DNA of 64,000 nucleotides. Origin: DATMER01 sp963741305 (GTDB taxonomy: Bacteria > Acidobacteriota > Thermoanaerobaculia > Multivoradales > UBA5704). The notes below the pieces were generated by a model. It worked only from the letters and a program-made list of their open reading frames with translations. It was not told where the DNA came from and searched no databases. The position numbers were made by a program, and so were the translations under genes. The stretch spans positions 5,580,001 through 5,644,000 of the forward strand of contig CAVUHL010000003.1 of assembly GCA_963741305.1 (NCBI GenBank), written 5' to 3'. Positions 8,754-17,583 of the stretch are shown piece after piece (position 1 is the stretch's first letter; every line of letters begins with the position of its first letter).

Positions 8754-10913
8754 ATGTTCCAGACACCCCGCACCTTTGGCGTCCTGGCCGCCCTCCTTCT
8801 CCTGCCGACCTTCGCCCACGCAAAGGGGCCGCTCCAATACCCCGAGACCCGCAAGGTCGACCAGAAGGACACCTTCCACGGCGTCACGGTCGCCGATCCC
8901 TACCGTTGGCTGGAGGGGGACGTGCGCGAGGCGCAGGAGGTGCGGGCCTGGGTGGAAGCCCAGAACCGGGTCACCTCCTCGTACCTCTCCTCCCTGCCAC
9001 AGCGCGAGGCCATCGGGAAGCGCCTGGCGGAGCTCTGGCGCTACGACGAGGTCGAGACGCCGATACACATGGGCGGCCGCTACTTCACCTACCGCAACGA
9101 CGGAGTCCGGAACCAGGACGTGCTCTACGTCCAGAGCTCCCTGGTCGAAGAGCCCGAGGTGCTGATCGATCCCAACGGCTGGTCGAAGGACGGCACCATC
9201 GCCCTGACCGACCTCTCTCCCAGCCCGGACGGCCGCTGGGCCATGTATGGCGCGCGGGAGGCCGGCTCCGACTGGCGCACCTGGCGGGTCATGGACCTCT
9301 CCACGAGGAAGCTCCTGCCCGACGAGCTCAAATGGATCAAGGACTGCTGCGCCGCCTGGATGCCGGATGGCAAAGGATTCTTCTATACCCGCCTTCCCGA
9401 GCCGGAGAAGGGGGAGGAGTACCAGAAGCTGCACCCCGGGAACCGGGCCTGGTACCACCGGGTGGGCACCCCGCAGAGCGCGGACGTGCTGGTCTTCGAG
9501 CAGCCGGAGCATCCCGCCTGGGACATCCATCCGGTGGTTACGGAGGACGGGCGCTATCTCCTCCTGGCGCTCTCGAACGACGACGGCAAGCTCTTCCGGG
9601 TCCTCTACAAGGACCTGGCCGAGCCCTACGGCACCTTCCAGGTCCTGATCCCGGACTTCGAGAACGAATATTTCCTCCCCGTGGCCAACGAGGGCCCGGT
9701 CGTCTATTTCCATACGGATCACCAGGCTCCGCGCGGCCGGCTGGTGGCGATAGACATCGACCATCCGGGACAGGAGAGCTGGAAGGAGATCGTGCCGCAG
9801 TCCGAGCACACGCTCGCCGAGGTGAGCCGGGCCGGCAACCTGTTCTTCGCCCGCTACCTCCGGGATGCCAAGAGCCATGTCCGCCTCTTCGCCCTGGCCG
9901 GCCGGCACATCCGCGACGTCGAGCTGCCGGGCATCGGCAGCGTCCAGGGGTTCGCAGGCCGGCGCGGCAGCACCGAGGCCTTCTACCTCTACACGAGCTA
10001 CGACATGCCGCCCTCGATCTACCGCTACGACGCGGTGAGCGGCGAGAGCACGCTCCTGCACCGTCCGAAGCTCGCCCTCGACCCGGCGCTCTTCGAGGTC
10101 CGGCAGGTCTTCTACACCTCCAAGGACGGCACGCGCGTCCCCATGTTCCTGGCCCATCGCCGGGGGCTCCGCCTGGACGGCTCGAACCCGGTGCTCCTCC
10201 ACGGCTATGGCGGCTTCAACGTCTCCGAGACGCCGAGCTTTTCGCCCTTCCGGCTGGCCTGGATGGAGATGGGAGGAGTCTTCGCGCTGCCCAACCTGCG
10301 GGGCGGCGGCGAGTACGGCGAGGACTGGCACGAGGCGGGCACCAAGACACGGAAGCAGAACGTCTACGACGACTTCATCGCCGCGGCCGAGTGGCTGATC
10401 GCGAACGGCTACACCCGGCCGGACAAGCTGGCGATCCGGGGCGGAAGCAACGGCGGCCTGCTCGTCGGCGCGGTGATGATCCAGCGGCCGGACCTCTTCG
10501 GAGCGGCCCTGCCGGCAGTCGGAGTCATGGACATGCTCCGCTTCCACCTCTTCACCTCGGGGCGCTACTGGGTCGACGACTACGGCTCCGTGGACAAGGA
10601 GGACGAGTTCCGCGCCCTGCACGCCTACTCGCCCTACCACAACCTCAAGCCGGGGACGCGCTACCCCGCGACCCTGGTCACCACCGCCGACACCGACGAC
10701 CGCGTGGTGCCCGGCCACAGTTTCAAGTTCGCCGCCCGTCTGCAGGAAGTCCAGGCCGGGGAAGCCCCCGTCCTGATCCGCATCGAAAGCCGCGCCGGCC
10801 ACGGCTCGGGCACCCCCACCTCGAAGCAGATCGAAAGGTACGCCGACGAGCTGGCCTTCCTGGTCGAGAACCTGGGGATGAGGAAGGCAACCGAGCCCGC
10901 CAAGGCGCCCTAG
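8754..10913 (+). CDS. Secreted prolyl oligopeptidase (S9A)
   Basis: 719 residues with an N-terminal signal peptide ending near AHA (residue 23). Residues about 30-430 form the beta-propeller (KVDQKDTFHGVTVADPYRWLE is the family's entry motif). The C-terminal alpha/beta hydrolase domain has the nucleophile Ser565 in RGGSNGGLL, the Asp region in TADTDDRVVP and the His in RAGHGSG. It cleaves short peptides after proline. The signal peptide puts it in the periplasm or outside, where it fits peptide scavenging. The stop is followed 30 bases later by palindromic repeat copy B. Confidence 0.93.
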   Translation: MFQTPRTFGVLAALLLLPTFAHAKGPLQYPETRKVDQKDTFHGVTVADPYRWLEGDVREAQEVRAWVEAQNRVTSSYLSSLPQREAIGKRLAELWRYDEVETPIHMGGRYFTYRNDGVRNQDVLYVQSSLVEEPEVLIDPNGWSKDGTIALTDLSPSPDGRWAMYGAREAGSDWRTWRVMDLSTRKLLPDELKWIKDCCAAWMPDGKGFFYTRLPEPEKGEEYQKLHPGNRAWYHRVGTPQSADVLVFEQPEHPAWDIHPVVTEDGRYLLLALSNDDGKLFRVLYKDLAEPYGTFQVLIPDFENEYFLPVANEGPVVYFHTDHQAPRGRLVAIDIDHPGQESWKEIVPQSEHTLAEVSRAGNLFFARYLRDAKSHVRLFALAGRHIRDVELPGIGSVQGFAGRRGSTEAFYLYTSYDMPPSIYRYDAVSGESTLLHRPKLALDPALFEVRQVFYTSKDGTRVPMFLAHRRGLRLDGSNPVLLHGYGGFNVSETPSFSPFRLAWMEMGGVFALPNLRGGGEYGEDWHEAGTKTRKQNVYDDFIAAAEWLIANGYTRPDKLAIRGGSNGGLLVGAVMIQRPDLFGAALPAVGVMDMLRFHLFTSGRYWVDDYGSVDKEDEFRALHAYSPYHNLKPGTRYPATLVTTADTDDRVVPGHSFKFAARLQEVQAGEAPVLIRIESRAGHGSGTPTSKQIERYADELAFLVENLGMRKATEPAKAP

Positions 10914-10942
10914 TACCTGTCCGAGTGGCGGACAAGGTTTCC

Positions 10943-11000
10943 TGTAGGGGCGGCTCTTGTGGCCGCCCTCCGGAGGGCACCCACAAGAGGTGCCCCTACA
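10943..11000. repeat. 58-bp palindromic intergenic repeat, copy B
   Basis: Exact reverse complement of copy A at 3418-3475, 58 of 58 bases. It lies 30 bases after the prolyl oligopeptidase stop and about 150 bases before the TIR-NB-ARC gene. The two hairpins with complementary loops are intact. The identity of two copies 7.5 kb apart points to recent movement or active maintenance. Confidence 0.92.
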
Positions 11001-11151
11001 GAGGAACCATCTTCCGGCGCGCCAGGGTACTAGCAACAGGATCTGCTTTTTTCCCCTGGGACCGCTGGCATCCCTGCCGGCTTGTCCGGAGGAATCGGCG
11101 GAACGCCGGCAATTGTCGCAACTCCTTCACTGGTAGACTGCTCGCCATCCC

Positions 11152-12966
11152 ATGGCGACTGTCTACGACCTCTTCCTGAGCCACAACAGCGAGGACAAGC
11201 CCGCGGTCCGCGAGGTTTCAGACAGCTTGAAACGGCGGCGCCTCAAGCCCTGGCTGGATGTCGAGAACCTGACCCCGGGCCGCCATTGGCAGGACGAAGC
11301 CGAGGAGGTCATCCGCACCTGCCGAGCCGCCGCCGTCTTCGTCGGCCAGAGCGGGATCGGACCATGGGAGCACGAAGAGATGCGTGCCCTTCTCACCCAG
11401 GCGGTGAAACGAAAGATCCCCGTCATCCCCGTGCTCCTGCCCGGCGCGCCGAAAAAGCCGGACATTCCTCTCTTCCTGGGAGAGCGCACCTGGGTGGATC
11501 TCCGGGACGGCATCACCCCGGACGGCCTCGACTTGATCGTGTGGGGGACCACGGGCAAGAAACCGAGAAGGAAAGAAAAAGAATCGAAGCCCGGCCCTCC
11601 GCCCCTCCACAACCTGCCCTACCCGCCGCTCGGCGATCTCTTGAAAGGCCGGGACGAGGAGCTGCGGAAGCTGTCCGAGAGCCTAGAAGCCGGCGGACAG
11701 ACGGCGATCGTCCAGCACAAGGCTCTTTACGGTCTGGGAGGGATAGGCAAGACGCGGCTGGCGGTCGAGCACGCCTGGGCCTCCGGCTACCGGGCCGCAT
11801 TCTTCGTCCGGGCCGACACCCCCGAGGGCCTGCGCACCGGATTGGCGACCCTCGCCCGGGCCGACCTGCTGAATCTAGAGGAGCGACGGTCCGAGGACGA
11901 GACGGTCCATGCTGTCCTGGGCTGGCTGAAGGCCAACTCCGACTGGCTGCTGATCCTGGACAACGTCGATTCCCCGGAAGCGGAGTCCGCGGTACTCGCC
12001 CTGCTGCCGGGGCTGACCGCTGGTCGCGTCCTCATCACCTCGCGCCGCCGGGGTTGGCCGCCTTGGGTCCATACCCAGCCGCTGGACACGATCCCTCTGA
12101 AGGAGGCCCGCGACTTCCTCCTGAAGAGGACGGATGGCCATCGCCGCGCCGTTCCCGACGACGCCGACCGGGCTTGGGATCTCGCCGAGAAGCTCGACGG
12201 CCTCCCCTTGGCTCTGGAGCAGGCCGGGGCTTATATCGTCCACACCCGGCTGTCCTTCTCGAAGTATCTGGAGGTCTGGGAGAAAGAGCGAAAGGAAGTG
12301 CTGGAGTGGCACAACAAGGCGGTGATGGGGTATCCCGCTTCCGTGGCGGCCACCTGGAAGACCAGCTTCGACCGGTTGAAGCCCACCGCCGCCACCCTCC
12401 TCCGCCTGTGCGCCTTCCTCGCTCCCGACCCAATCCCGGAGGAGATGTTCGAGTCCGAGAAGGAGATCGTGGAGGGTGCCTGCGAGCTCCTACGCTCCGA
12501 GACCGGCCACGCGGATGGCGTGGTGGGTTCGATCCACGAGGCTCTGGCGGAGTTGGAGAGCTACTCGCTGATCTCACGCCAGGAGGGGACGTTCACGGTT
12601 CATCGGGTCGTGCAGGAGGTTCTCCAGAGCCGGATTCCTCCCGAGAGGTTGAGGGAATGGATCGAGGCGGTTCTGAGGATTGTCGACGGCTACATGCCTC
12701 GCCTCCCAGAAGAGGTTCGCACATGGCCGGTGTGGAACGTTCTGAGGCCTCACACAGCGAGAGTCCTCAAAAATCTGGCTCGGTTAATCCGAGCCATGGA
12801 CCGTTTTTCCGAGGCCGAGCCGCTGATGCAGCGGGCGGTAGCGATCCTTGAGCGAAGCCTCGGGCCGGATCACCCAAACACGAAGATCGTTCGAAGGAGT
12901 CTGGCCGAGATCGCCAGCCAGAATGCCCCTCCTTCCCCAGCCCCCGGAGGGGGCGACAGCGTGTAG
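11152..12966 (+). CDS. TIR - NB-ARC - (short TPR) NLR-like protein
   Basis: 604 residues. TIR domain about 1-135: YDLFLSHNSEDK at the start, WLDVENLTPGRHWQDEAEEVI with the candidate NADase glutamate, then GPWEHEEM. The NB-ARC domain follows from about 165: P-loop GLGGIGKTRLA, Walker B WLLILDNVD, the RITSR-like motif VLITSRRR, LPLALEQAGAY (GLPL motif) and an MHD-like VHRVVQ near 485. After that there is only about one kinesin-light-chain-type TPR (SEAEPLMQRAVAILERSLGPDHPNT). Proteins of this build can act in antiphage abortive infection, where ligand binding triggers NAD consumption. The last residues (PAPGGGDSV) and the stop come from a dispersed repeat, so the sensor repeat array looks cut short. 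No other defence gene is adjacent, and there is no clear ribosome-binding site. Confidence 0.85.
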   Translation: MATVYDLFLSHNSEDKPAVREVSDSLKRRRLKPWLDVENLTPGRHWQDEAEEVIRTCRAAAVFVGQSGIGPWEHEEMRALLTQAVKRKIPVIPVLLPGAPKKPDIPLFLGERTWVDLRDGITPDGLDLIVWGTTGKKPRRKEKESKPGPPPLHNLPYPPLGDLLKGRDEELRKLSESLEAGGQTAIVQHKALYGLGGIGKTRLAVEHAWASGYRAAFFVRADTPEGLRTGLATLARADLLNLEERRSEDETVHAVLGWLKANSDWLLILDNVDSPEAESAVLALLPGLTAGRVLITSRRRGWPPWVHTQPLDTIPLKEARDFLLKRTDGHRRAVPDDADRAWDLAEKLDGLPLALEQAGAYIVHTRLSFSKYLEVWEKERKEVLEWHNKAVMGYPASVAATWKTSFDRLKPTAATLLRLCAFLAPDPIPEEMFESEKEIVEGACELLRSETGHADGVVGSIHEALAELESYSLISRQEGTFTVHRVVQEVLQSRIPPERLREWIEAVLRIVDGYMPRLPEEVRTWPVWNVLRPHTARVLKNLARLIRAMDRFSEAEPLMQRAVAILERSLGPDHPNTKIVRRSLAEIASQNAPPSPAPGGGDSV

Positions 12967-13170
12967 CCCGGGGCGTGAGCCCCGGGAAAGCAGCCCAAAA
13001 AGCAACCCGAGCCCCGGCAGGGGCGACAGCGGGGCCGGGGGCGTGAGCCCCGCGGCGGTAGGGGCTCACGGGTGGCGCCAGATCGATGCCTGCGTCCCTC
13101 CGGGACTTGGGGTGTTTGGGGCGCCTTTCCTGGGGCTGAAGCCCCAGGCTACATGCCTGCGCCCCTACCG
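12942..13170. repeat. Cluster of short GC-rich dispersed repeats
   Basis: Several diverged copies of a palindromic unit built of AGCCCCGG..GGGGCGACAGC followed by CCGGGGCGTGAGCCCC: one at about 12942-12990 (overlapping the 3' end of the TIR gene), one at about 13011-13055, and partial ones to about 13170 (GGGGCTGAAGCCCC). The same family forms the large hairpin at 55373-55508. It occupies the start of the 914-bp gene-free space between the TIR gene and the TPR gene. No ORF with a plausible start was found here. Confidence 0.75.
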
Positions 13171-13219
13171 GGGCTCTGAACCTCAGGAACCGCCATGCGA
13201 ATCATTCGGTCAGCAACGC

Positions 13220-13849
13220 GGACGGTCCGGGCCGTGGAGCGAACCGCTCAGACGGCGGTATGCACGGCTCGAACCGCGGGTTGAGCGGCTCGTACTGCGG
13301 TACGAATGGTTCGAGCGCTTGTGCGGGCGTTTCGTACGGTCGTACGGATGGCTCCCCAGGCGATATGGACAGTTCAAACGCTTGTACGGACGATTCCCAC
13401 CTGCGTACGGACGGCTCCCGCAGATGTACGAGCGGTTCCACTCTGCATTCGGACGGTTCATACGCCTGTTCAGGCGATTCCCACCTGCGTACGGACGGTT
13501 GGTACGGCGGTACGGACGGTTCCAACGCGTGAATGGACGGTTCGTACGGCTGCACGGACGGTTCCAGCGCGTGTATGGACGGTTCCCCTCTGCCCTTGGA
13601 CGGTTCCGGCGCGTGCTTGGACGGTTCGTACGCCTTGATGGACGGTTCCCACTGATGTACGGATGGTTCCCCCCTGCGCACGGACGGCTCCCGCCGACGC
13701 ACCAACCGTCCGTACCTCGGTCCAGAAGGCTCCCCCCGACGTTCGAACCGTCCGTCCCGTCGTCCGGAAGGCTCGGAGCACGGTCCGAACGGCTCGAACC
13801 CCGGTACGGACAGCTCTCCCCTCGCTGTGGATTGCCCGTTGCGCGACCC
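13220..13849. repeat. 21-bp phase-locked degenerate tandem array 1 (30 units)
   Basis: Thirty consecutive 21-bp units. Each opens with a conserved nine-base core, GGACGGTTC, followed by 12 more variable bases, often ending TAC or TAT. Eight units have the core exactly (13451, then every 21 bases from 13514 to 13640) and most others differ at one to three positions. From 13703 the units become weak. No insertion or deletion occurs over the whole 630 bp despite heavy substitution. The array lies between two convergent genes (TIR-NB-ARC on plus, TPR on minus). All six frames are largely open and would give seven-residue repeats (GRFxxxY on plus, EPSxxxx on minus), but none has a convincing start or ribosome-binding site. 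Confidence 0.9.
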
Positions 13850-13879
13850 GGATGTCTCGTCCCCCTTCCCGAGCGAGCG

Positions 13880-14863
13880 CTAGCTCCCGGGCAGCCGCTC
13901 CAGCGCCTTCCGGACATCCTCGTTCGCCGGGTCGAGCTCCAGGGACTTGCGGTAGTGCTCCCGGGCCTTGGGCAGATCGCCCTTCTTCTCGTAGATCATC
14001 CCCAGACGGAAGTGGGCGCCCGAGATCGGCGGGCCGTCGCCCTCGTGCGTGTGGGCGAGGTACTTCTTCAGCACCTCTTCCGACCGGTCGAGGCGCTGTC
14101 CCGAGAAGGCGCCGGTGCGGCCGAGCTGATACATCGCATCCCACACCTCGGGATTGATGCTCAGGAGCCCCTCGAAGGCGTCGAACGCTTCCGTCCAGCG
14201 GGAGAGGGATTGATAGAGGTAGCCGAGTGCCATGCGCGGCCGGAGGTCCGTCGGGGCCTCCCGGATCGCCGCCTGGTATTCGAGCTCCGCCGCGTCAGGG
14301 AGCTTCTCGTGCAGGTGGATGGTAGCGAGCAGCATGCGGCCGGAGACGGGATCGATCTTGCGCGTAGCCTCCGCCTCCCGGCGGGCGCTTGCCACGCTGC
14401 CGCCCAGGAACTCGGGCGCGCTCAGGTAGAACTTGATCAGATCCTCGCGGGCGCTCACGTTCTTCGGATCGAGCCGGACTGCCTTTTCGAGGGCCACCTT
14501 GGCTTCGCGGGCGTAGGTGTTCCGCGCCACGGAATTGGCCTTGCTCGCGGCCACTCCATAGGCGCGGGCGAGCCAGACGTGCAACTCGGAGTTGTCGCGG
14601 TCAAGAGCGATCGCTTTTTGCAGCCAGTCCGCGGCCGTCTCGCCCTGGCCCATCTCGAGATAGACCCGCCCCAGGTAGAACGTGGCCGGAGCGGACCCGG
14701 GATGGCTGGCGAGATAGGACTCGAAGAATGCCTTGGCCTTCTCCAGCCGGCCCTCGCCCATGCGGCGGGTGTTGAGCAGCTCGACCCCCGGCGCAAGCTC
14801 GGTGGCGGGGTCCGCGGAAGGAGGGGCCTGGAGGAGCAGCAGGGCGAGGACCAGGGCTTTCAT
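13880..14863 (-). CDS. Secreted TPR-repeat protein, 327 aa
   Basis: Starts with a short signal peptide (residues 1-15, MKALVLALLLL) followed by tandem tetratricopeptide repeats to the end. Clear units include PATFYLGRVYLEMGQGETA near 60, HVWLARAYGVAASKAN near 94, and the final AHFRLGMIYEKKGDLPKA near 285. TPRs are protein-binding scaffolds; a periplasmic location is implied. The stop is about 30 bases from array 1. Upstream on the same strand is xseB, nine bases away, so it may be read through from the exonuclease operon. No enzymatic motif is present. Confidence 0.8.
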   Translation of the reverse strand: MKALVLALLLLQAPPSADPATELAPGVELLNTRRMGEGRLEKAKAFFESYLASHPGSAPATFYLGRVYLEMGQGETAADWLQKAIALDRDNSELHVWLARAYGVAASKANSVARNTYAREAKVALEKAVRLDPKNVSAREDLIKFYLSAPEFLGGSVASARREAEATRKIDPVSGRMLLATIHLHEKLPDAAELEYQAAIREAPTDLRPRMALGYLYQSLSRWTEAFDAFEGLLSINPEVWDAMYQLGRTGAFSGQRLDRSEEVLKKYLAHTHEGDGPPISGAHFRLGMIYEKKGDLPKAREHYRKSLELDPANEDVRKALERLPGS

Positions 14864-14872
14864 GCCCTGATT

Positions 14873-15139
14873 TTACTCTTCCCCCTGTTCCAGGCTCTGG
14901 ACGATCTGAGTGACCTCGACCTCGGCCTTGCGGATCTTGCCGCGGCAGAGGTCGAGGAGCTGGGCGGCGCGCCGAAGCTCCTCGGCAAGGCGGTCGATGT
15001 CGATCTCCTCGCCCTCGATGCGCTCCAGGATGCCCTCCAGCTCTTCCATGGCATCGCGGAAGCTCAGGGCCGGCTGGTCCTCGGTATTTGCCGGGGTAAC
15101 AGGGTTGGCGGGGGGAGTCTCGGAAAACAGGTCGTTCAT
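14873..15139 (-). CDS. xseB: Exodeoxyribonuclease VII small subunit
   Basis: 88 residues from the ATG at 15139 (MNDLFSET). The family core is clear: SFRDAMEELEGILERIEGEEIDIDRLAEEL and then LLDLCRGKIRKAEVEVTQI. It binds the large subunit to form the enzyme that degrades single-stranded DNA from both ends. The start overlaps the xseA stop by four bases (ATGA). The reading frame stays open upstream, but that part is only the complement of xseA coding sequence. Confidence 0.92.
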   Translation of the reverse strand: MNDLFSETPPANPVTPANTEDQPALSFRDAMEELEGILERIEGEEIDIDRLAEELRRAAQLLDLCRGKIRKAEVEVTQIVQSLEQGEE

Positions 15140-16503
15140 GGCTCCTCCACTCGGCTCGTGAGGTTCCCTCCGGCCAGTTGGGTGGTAACGAGATCGCCTG
15201 CGGCGACCTGGGACGGGGTCCGGAGCAGCGCGCCGCCGGGCCCTCGGGTGAGGCTGAAGCCGCGCTCCAATGTGCGCTCGGGGGAAAGCTGGGTGCACAG
15301 CCGCTCCATGCCCTGGATCGTGGCCCGTGCCTCGCGGAGCCGGCCTCGGGCGCTGCCCGCGATGCGCTCGCCCACTCGGACGCGCTCCCGCTCTCCGCTC
15401 TCCACGAGCCGCGGAGCGAGCTCGGCCAGCCGGATGCGCAGCTCGCGCTGGCGCCTCTCGGCTTGGCGCAGGCCGCTTCGGCCCAGCTGGGCCAGGGCAC
15501 GGGCATGCTCTTCAACCCGCTCCCCGGCCGCCGCGAGGCGCATCCGGGCCAGGCTCACGCCCCGCTCGGCGCGCCCCAGGGCTTCGCGGCCGGCGCGCAA
15601 CGGCTCCAGGGCCTCGCGCACGAGACGCCGCTGCAGCTCGTCGATCGCCAGCTCACGGCGGGCCACCTGCTCCACCAGAAGCTCGGCCACTTTGGTCGGG
15701 GTCTTGTAGGAGGAGTGGGCCACCTCGTCGGCGATGGACCGGTCGATCTCGTGCCCCAGCCCTGTCAGAACCGGGAACGGCGCCATGGCGATCGCCTCGG
15801 CGATGGCCCGGCTGTCGAACACCGCGAGGTCGCTCCGCGAGCCACCGCCGCGGATCAGGACCGCCAGGTCGATGGGCAGGCCACGGAGGGATGACAAGGC
15901 CGAGACCACCTCGCGCTCGGCTTCCTTGCCCTGCACCGAGGCGTGGACGAAGATCACCCGGAAGCCGTAGCCGCTCTCCTGAAGTCCGGAGAGGAAGTCA
16001 TGGTAGGCGGCGCTTCCATAGGAGGTGATCAGCGCGATGTCCAGAGGCAGGTCGGGCATCGGCAGGGCACGGTTGCGATCCATCAGCCCGGCCGCCGCCA
16101 GGGCGGCCAGCGTCTCGCGGCGGCGCTGCTCGAGCAGCCCCAGCGTGAAAGCCGGGTCCACATCCCTGACGCAGATCTGGATCCGGCCGGCCGGAGCGTA
16201 GAAGTCGAGGCTCCCGCGGACGCGCACCTGCATGCCGTCCCTGAGCTTCTGCCCGGAGGCGCCGAGGATGCGCTGGACGCGCATCAGGTCGCCCTTCCAG
16301 ATCACGCCTTCCAGTTTGCCGACGATCTCGTCGCGCTCGCCTTTCTCGACCAGCTCGAAGTAGAGGTGCCCGCGCTGGCTGGGGCGGACGCGCTGCGCCT
16401 CCCCCACGACCCAGACCGCGGAGAACGCCTCGCCAAGGAAGTCGCGGACTTCTCCGCAGAGCTGGGAGACCGAGTACGTGGGCTCTAGCAGGGGGAGGTT
16501 CAA
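15136..16503 (-). CDS. xseA: Exodeoxyribonuclease VII large subunit
   Basis: 455 residues from the TTG at 16503, which overlaps the stop of the upstream gene (TTGA). N-terminal OB-fold about 1-110 (SAVWVVGEAQ...GHLYFELVEKGE); catalytic domain about 120-330 with DIALITSYGSAAYHDFL, IRGGGSRSDLAVFDS and GLGHEIDRSIADEVAHSSYKTPTK; then a long Arg/Glu-rich coiled coil to the C-terminal ERGFSLTR motif. It acts with XseB in mismatch repair and single-strand DNA turnover. A longer open frame continues upstream to 16554, but the overlapping-stop start fits operon translation better. Confidence 0.92.
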   Translation of the reverse strand: MNLPLLEPTYSVSQLCGEVRDFLGEAFSAVWVVGEAQRVRPSQRGHLYFELVEKGERDEIVGKLEGVIWKGDLMRVQRILGASGQKLRDGMQVRVRGSLDFYAPAGRIQICVRDVDPAFTLGLLEQRRRETLAALAAAGLMDRNRALPMPDLPLDIALITSYGSAAYHDFLSGLQESGYGFRVIFVHASVQGKEAEREVVSALSSLRGLPIDLAVLIRGGGSRSDLAVFDSRAIAEAIAMAPFPVLTGLGHEIDRSIADEVAHSSYKTPTKVAELLVEQVARRELAIDELQRRLVREALEPLRAGREALGRAERGVSLARMRLAAAGERVEEHARALAQLGRSGLRQAERRQRELRIRLAELAPRLVESGERERVRVGERIAGSARGRLREARATIQGMERLCTQLSPERTLERGFSLTRGPGGALLRTPSQVAAGDLVTTQLAGGNLTSRVEEP

Positions 16504-17045
16504 TGGTAGGACTTGAGCTCCTTGACCGAGCCCAGGGGGATCGACTCCGCCCACTCGACTGCCTTCTTCTCTCCGCCCGTCAGCTTGTGGAGGAAGTCGA
16601 CGGCCTCGTCGCGCTCCCGGAACAGGCGCCAGATGAAGGTATGGCCGGCGGGAGCGGTGAAGTAGGTGTAGCTCTTGGCTCCCTGGGAGAGGTCGAACCC
16701 GAGGTTCGACTCCCCGTTGACTCCCACGCAGGCCACGGCAACGGCGCGGCAGGCGAGGGTCAGGGCCTTGATGGCGTCCTCGTAATCCCCCAGCTCCTCG
16801 CGCGACAGCGGCGAGTGATAGACGGCGATGCGCGAGCCGTCCTCCTCCGCCAGGAGGTTGTAGGGGATGTCTTTGCGGTCCATGGCGTCCTTGGTCTCGC
16901 TCGTGGTCACGAAGACGTCCTCGGTGCCGGTCACCTTGTAGGTGATGGCGTAGACGTCCTTCTCGAGCTGAGAGAACGCTTCGGCGAGGATGCTCTCATC
17001 CTCGACCGTGAAGTAGTACAGGCGATTCATCATTCGTCGAGCCAT
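16500..17045 (-). CDS. Hypothetical protein upstream of xseA, 181 aa
   Basis: Family not recognised. The start at 17045 has GGAGGAA eight bases upstream. The protein is soluble and mixed alpha/beta, with repeated aromatic stretches (NRLYYFTVEDES, SYTYFTAPAGHTFIWRLFRERDE). It has no signal peptide and no obvious catalytic motif. Its TGA overlaps the TTG start of xseA, so it is probably co-translated with the exonuclease subunits, although that gives no direct clue to function. Confidence 0.7.
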   Translation of the reverse strand: MARRMMNRLYYFTVEDESILAEAFSQLEKDVYAITYKVTGTEDVFVTTSETKDAMDRKDIPYNLLAEEDGSRIAVYHSPLSREELGDYEDAIKALTLACRAVAVACVGVNGESNLGFDLSQGAKSYTYFTAPAGHTFIWRLFRERDEAVDFLHKLTGGEKKAVEWAESIPLGSVKELKSYH

Positions 17046-17241
17046 GCGGCTGATTCCTCCAGACCGGGTGTCGCTTGTGCGTGGGCGCTTGTGCGTGGAA
17101 TGGGGGCGGGAAAACTCGCCCCGTCAAGCCATTGTAACAAACGCCGCCCGGGGAACATTCGCGGGTTTGCGGGTTGACCGGACGATGGGAGCCGTGGCAG
17201 GATATCGTCCATCGACACGACGCGAGAGGGGACGCCGATAC

Positions 17242-17583
17242 ATGGACCAGGAATTGATCGCCTATCTGGATGAGCGGTTCAACGTGATTGATCAGCGGTT
17301 CAACGCGATTGACAAGCGGTTTGATGCGGCTGACAAGCGGATGGATGGGCTGGAAGGAGCTATCCGGGGAAACGGCGTCGAGATTGAGGGCTTGCGAGGA
17401 GATATCAAGCAGGTCGCCGAGGGCGTCGCCGCAGGTAATGAGAATCTCGCATCCTTCCGGGTAGAGGTCTACGAGAAGTTCGACGAGATGGCCAAGCTGT
17501 TCAACACATCCCACTCCAACCTGCACAGCCGCGTCAGCGCTCTGGAGTCCCGGCAGGCGAAGAAGGTAGAGCGTCGGACCTGA
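17242..17583 (+). CDS. Short coiled-coil protein, 113 aa
   Basis: The ATG at 17242 follows GAGAGGGGAC. The N-terminal half is a textbook heptad series (ERFNVID, QRFNAID, KRFDAAD, KRMDGLE), encoded by four 21-bp DNA repeats. The rest (GDIKQVAEGVAAGNENLASF, HSRVSALESRQAK) is also coiled coil. It resembles small heptad proteins often annotated as hypothetical or as phage-tail-like coiled coils; no partner is visible. The stop directly abuts the stop of the convergent minus-strand gene with no base between. Confidence 0.65.
   Translation: MDQELIAYLDERFNVIDQRFNAIDKRFDAADKRMDGLEGAIRGNGVEIEGLRGDIKQVAEGVAAGNENLASFRVEVYEKFDEMAKLFNTSHSNLHSRVSALESRQAKKVERRT

Noticed and set aside
13220..13849. Array 1 as a CRISPR-like array (conserved core plus variable part)
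   Set aside because: The repeat core is only nine bases and the 'spacers' 12 bases, the core is degenerate, and there are no cas genes.
13202..13917. Minus-strand frames giving EPSxxxx heptapeptides across array 1
   Set aside because: All three minus frames are open, none has a ribosome site or plausible signal, and related arrays 2 and 3 contain frame-breaking 20- and 22-bp units.
12848..15709. A 953-codon plus-strand frame running through array 1 into xseA
   Set aside because: Its first part overlaps the TIR gene and repeats, and the last half is the complement of the TPR and xse genes. No start with a ribosome site.
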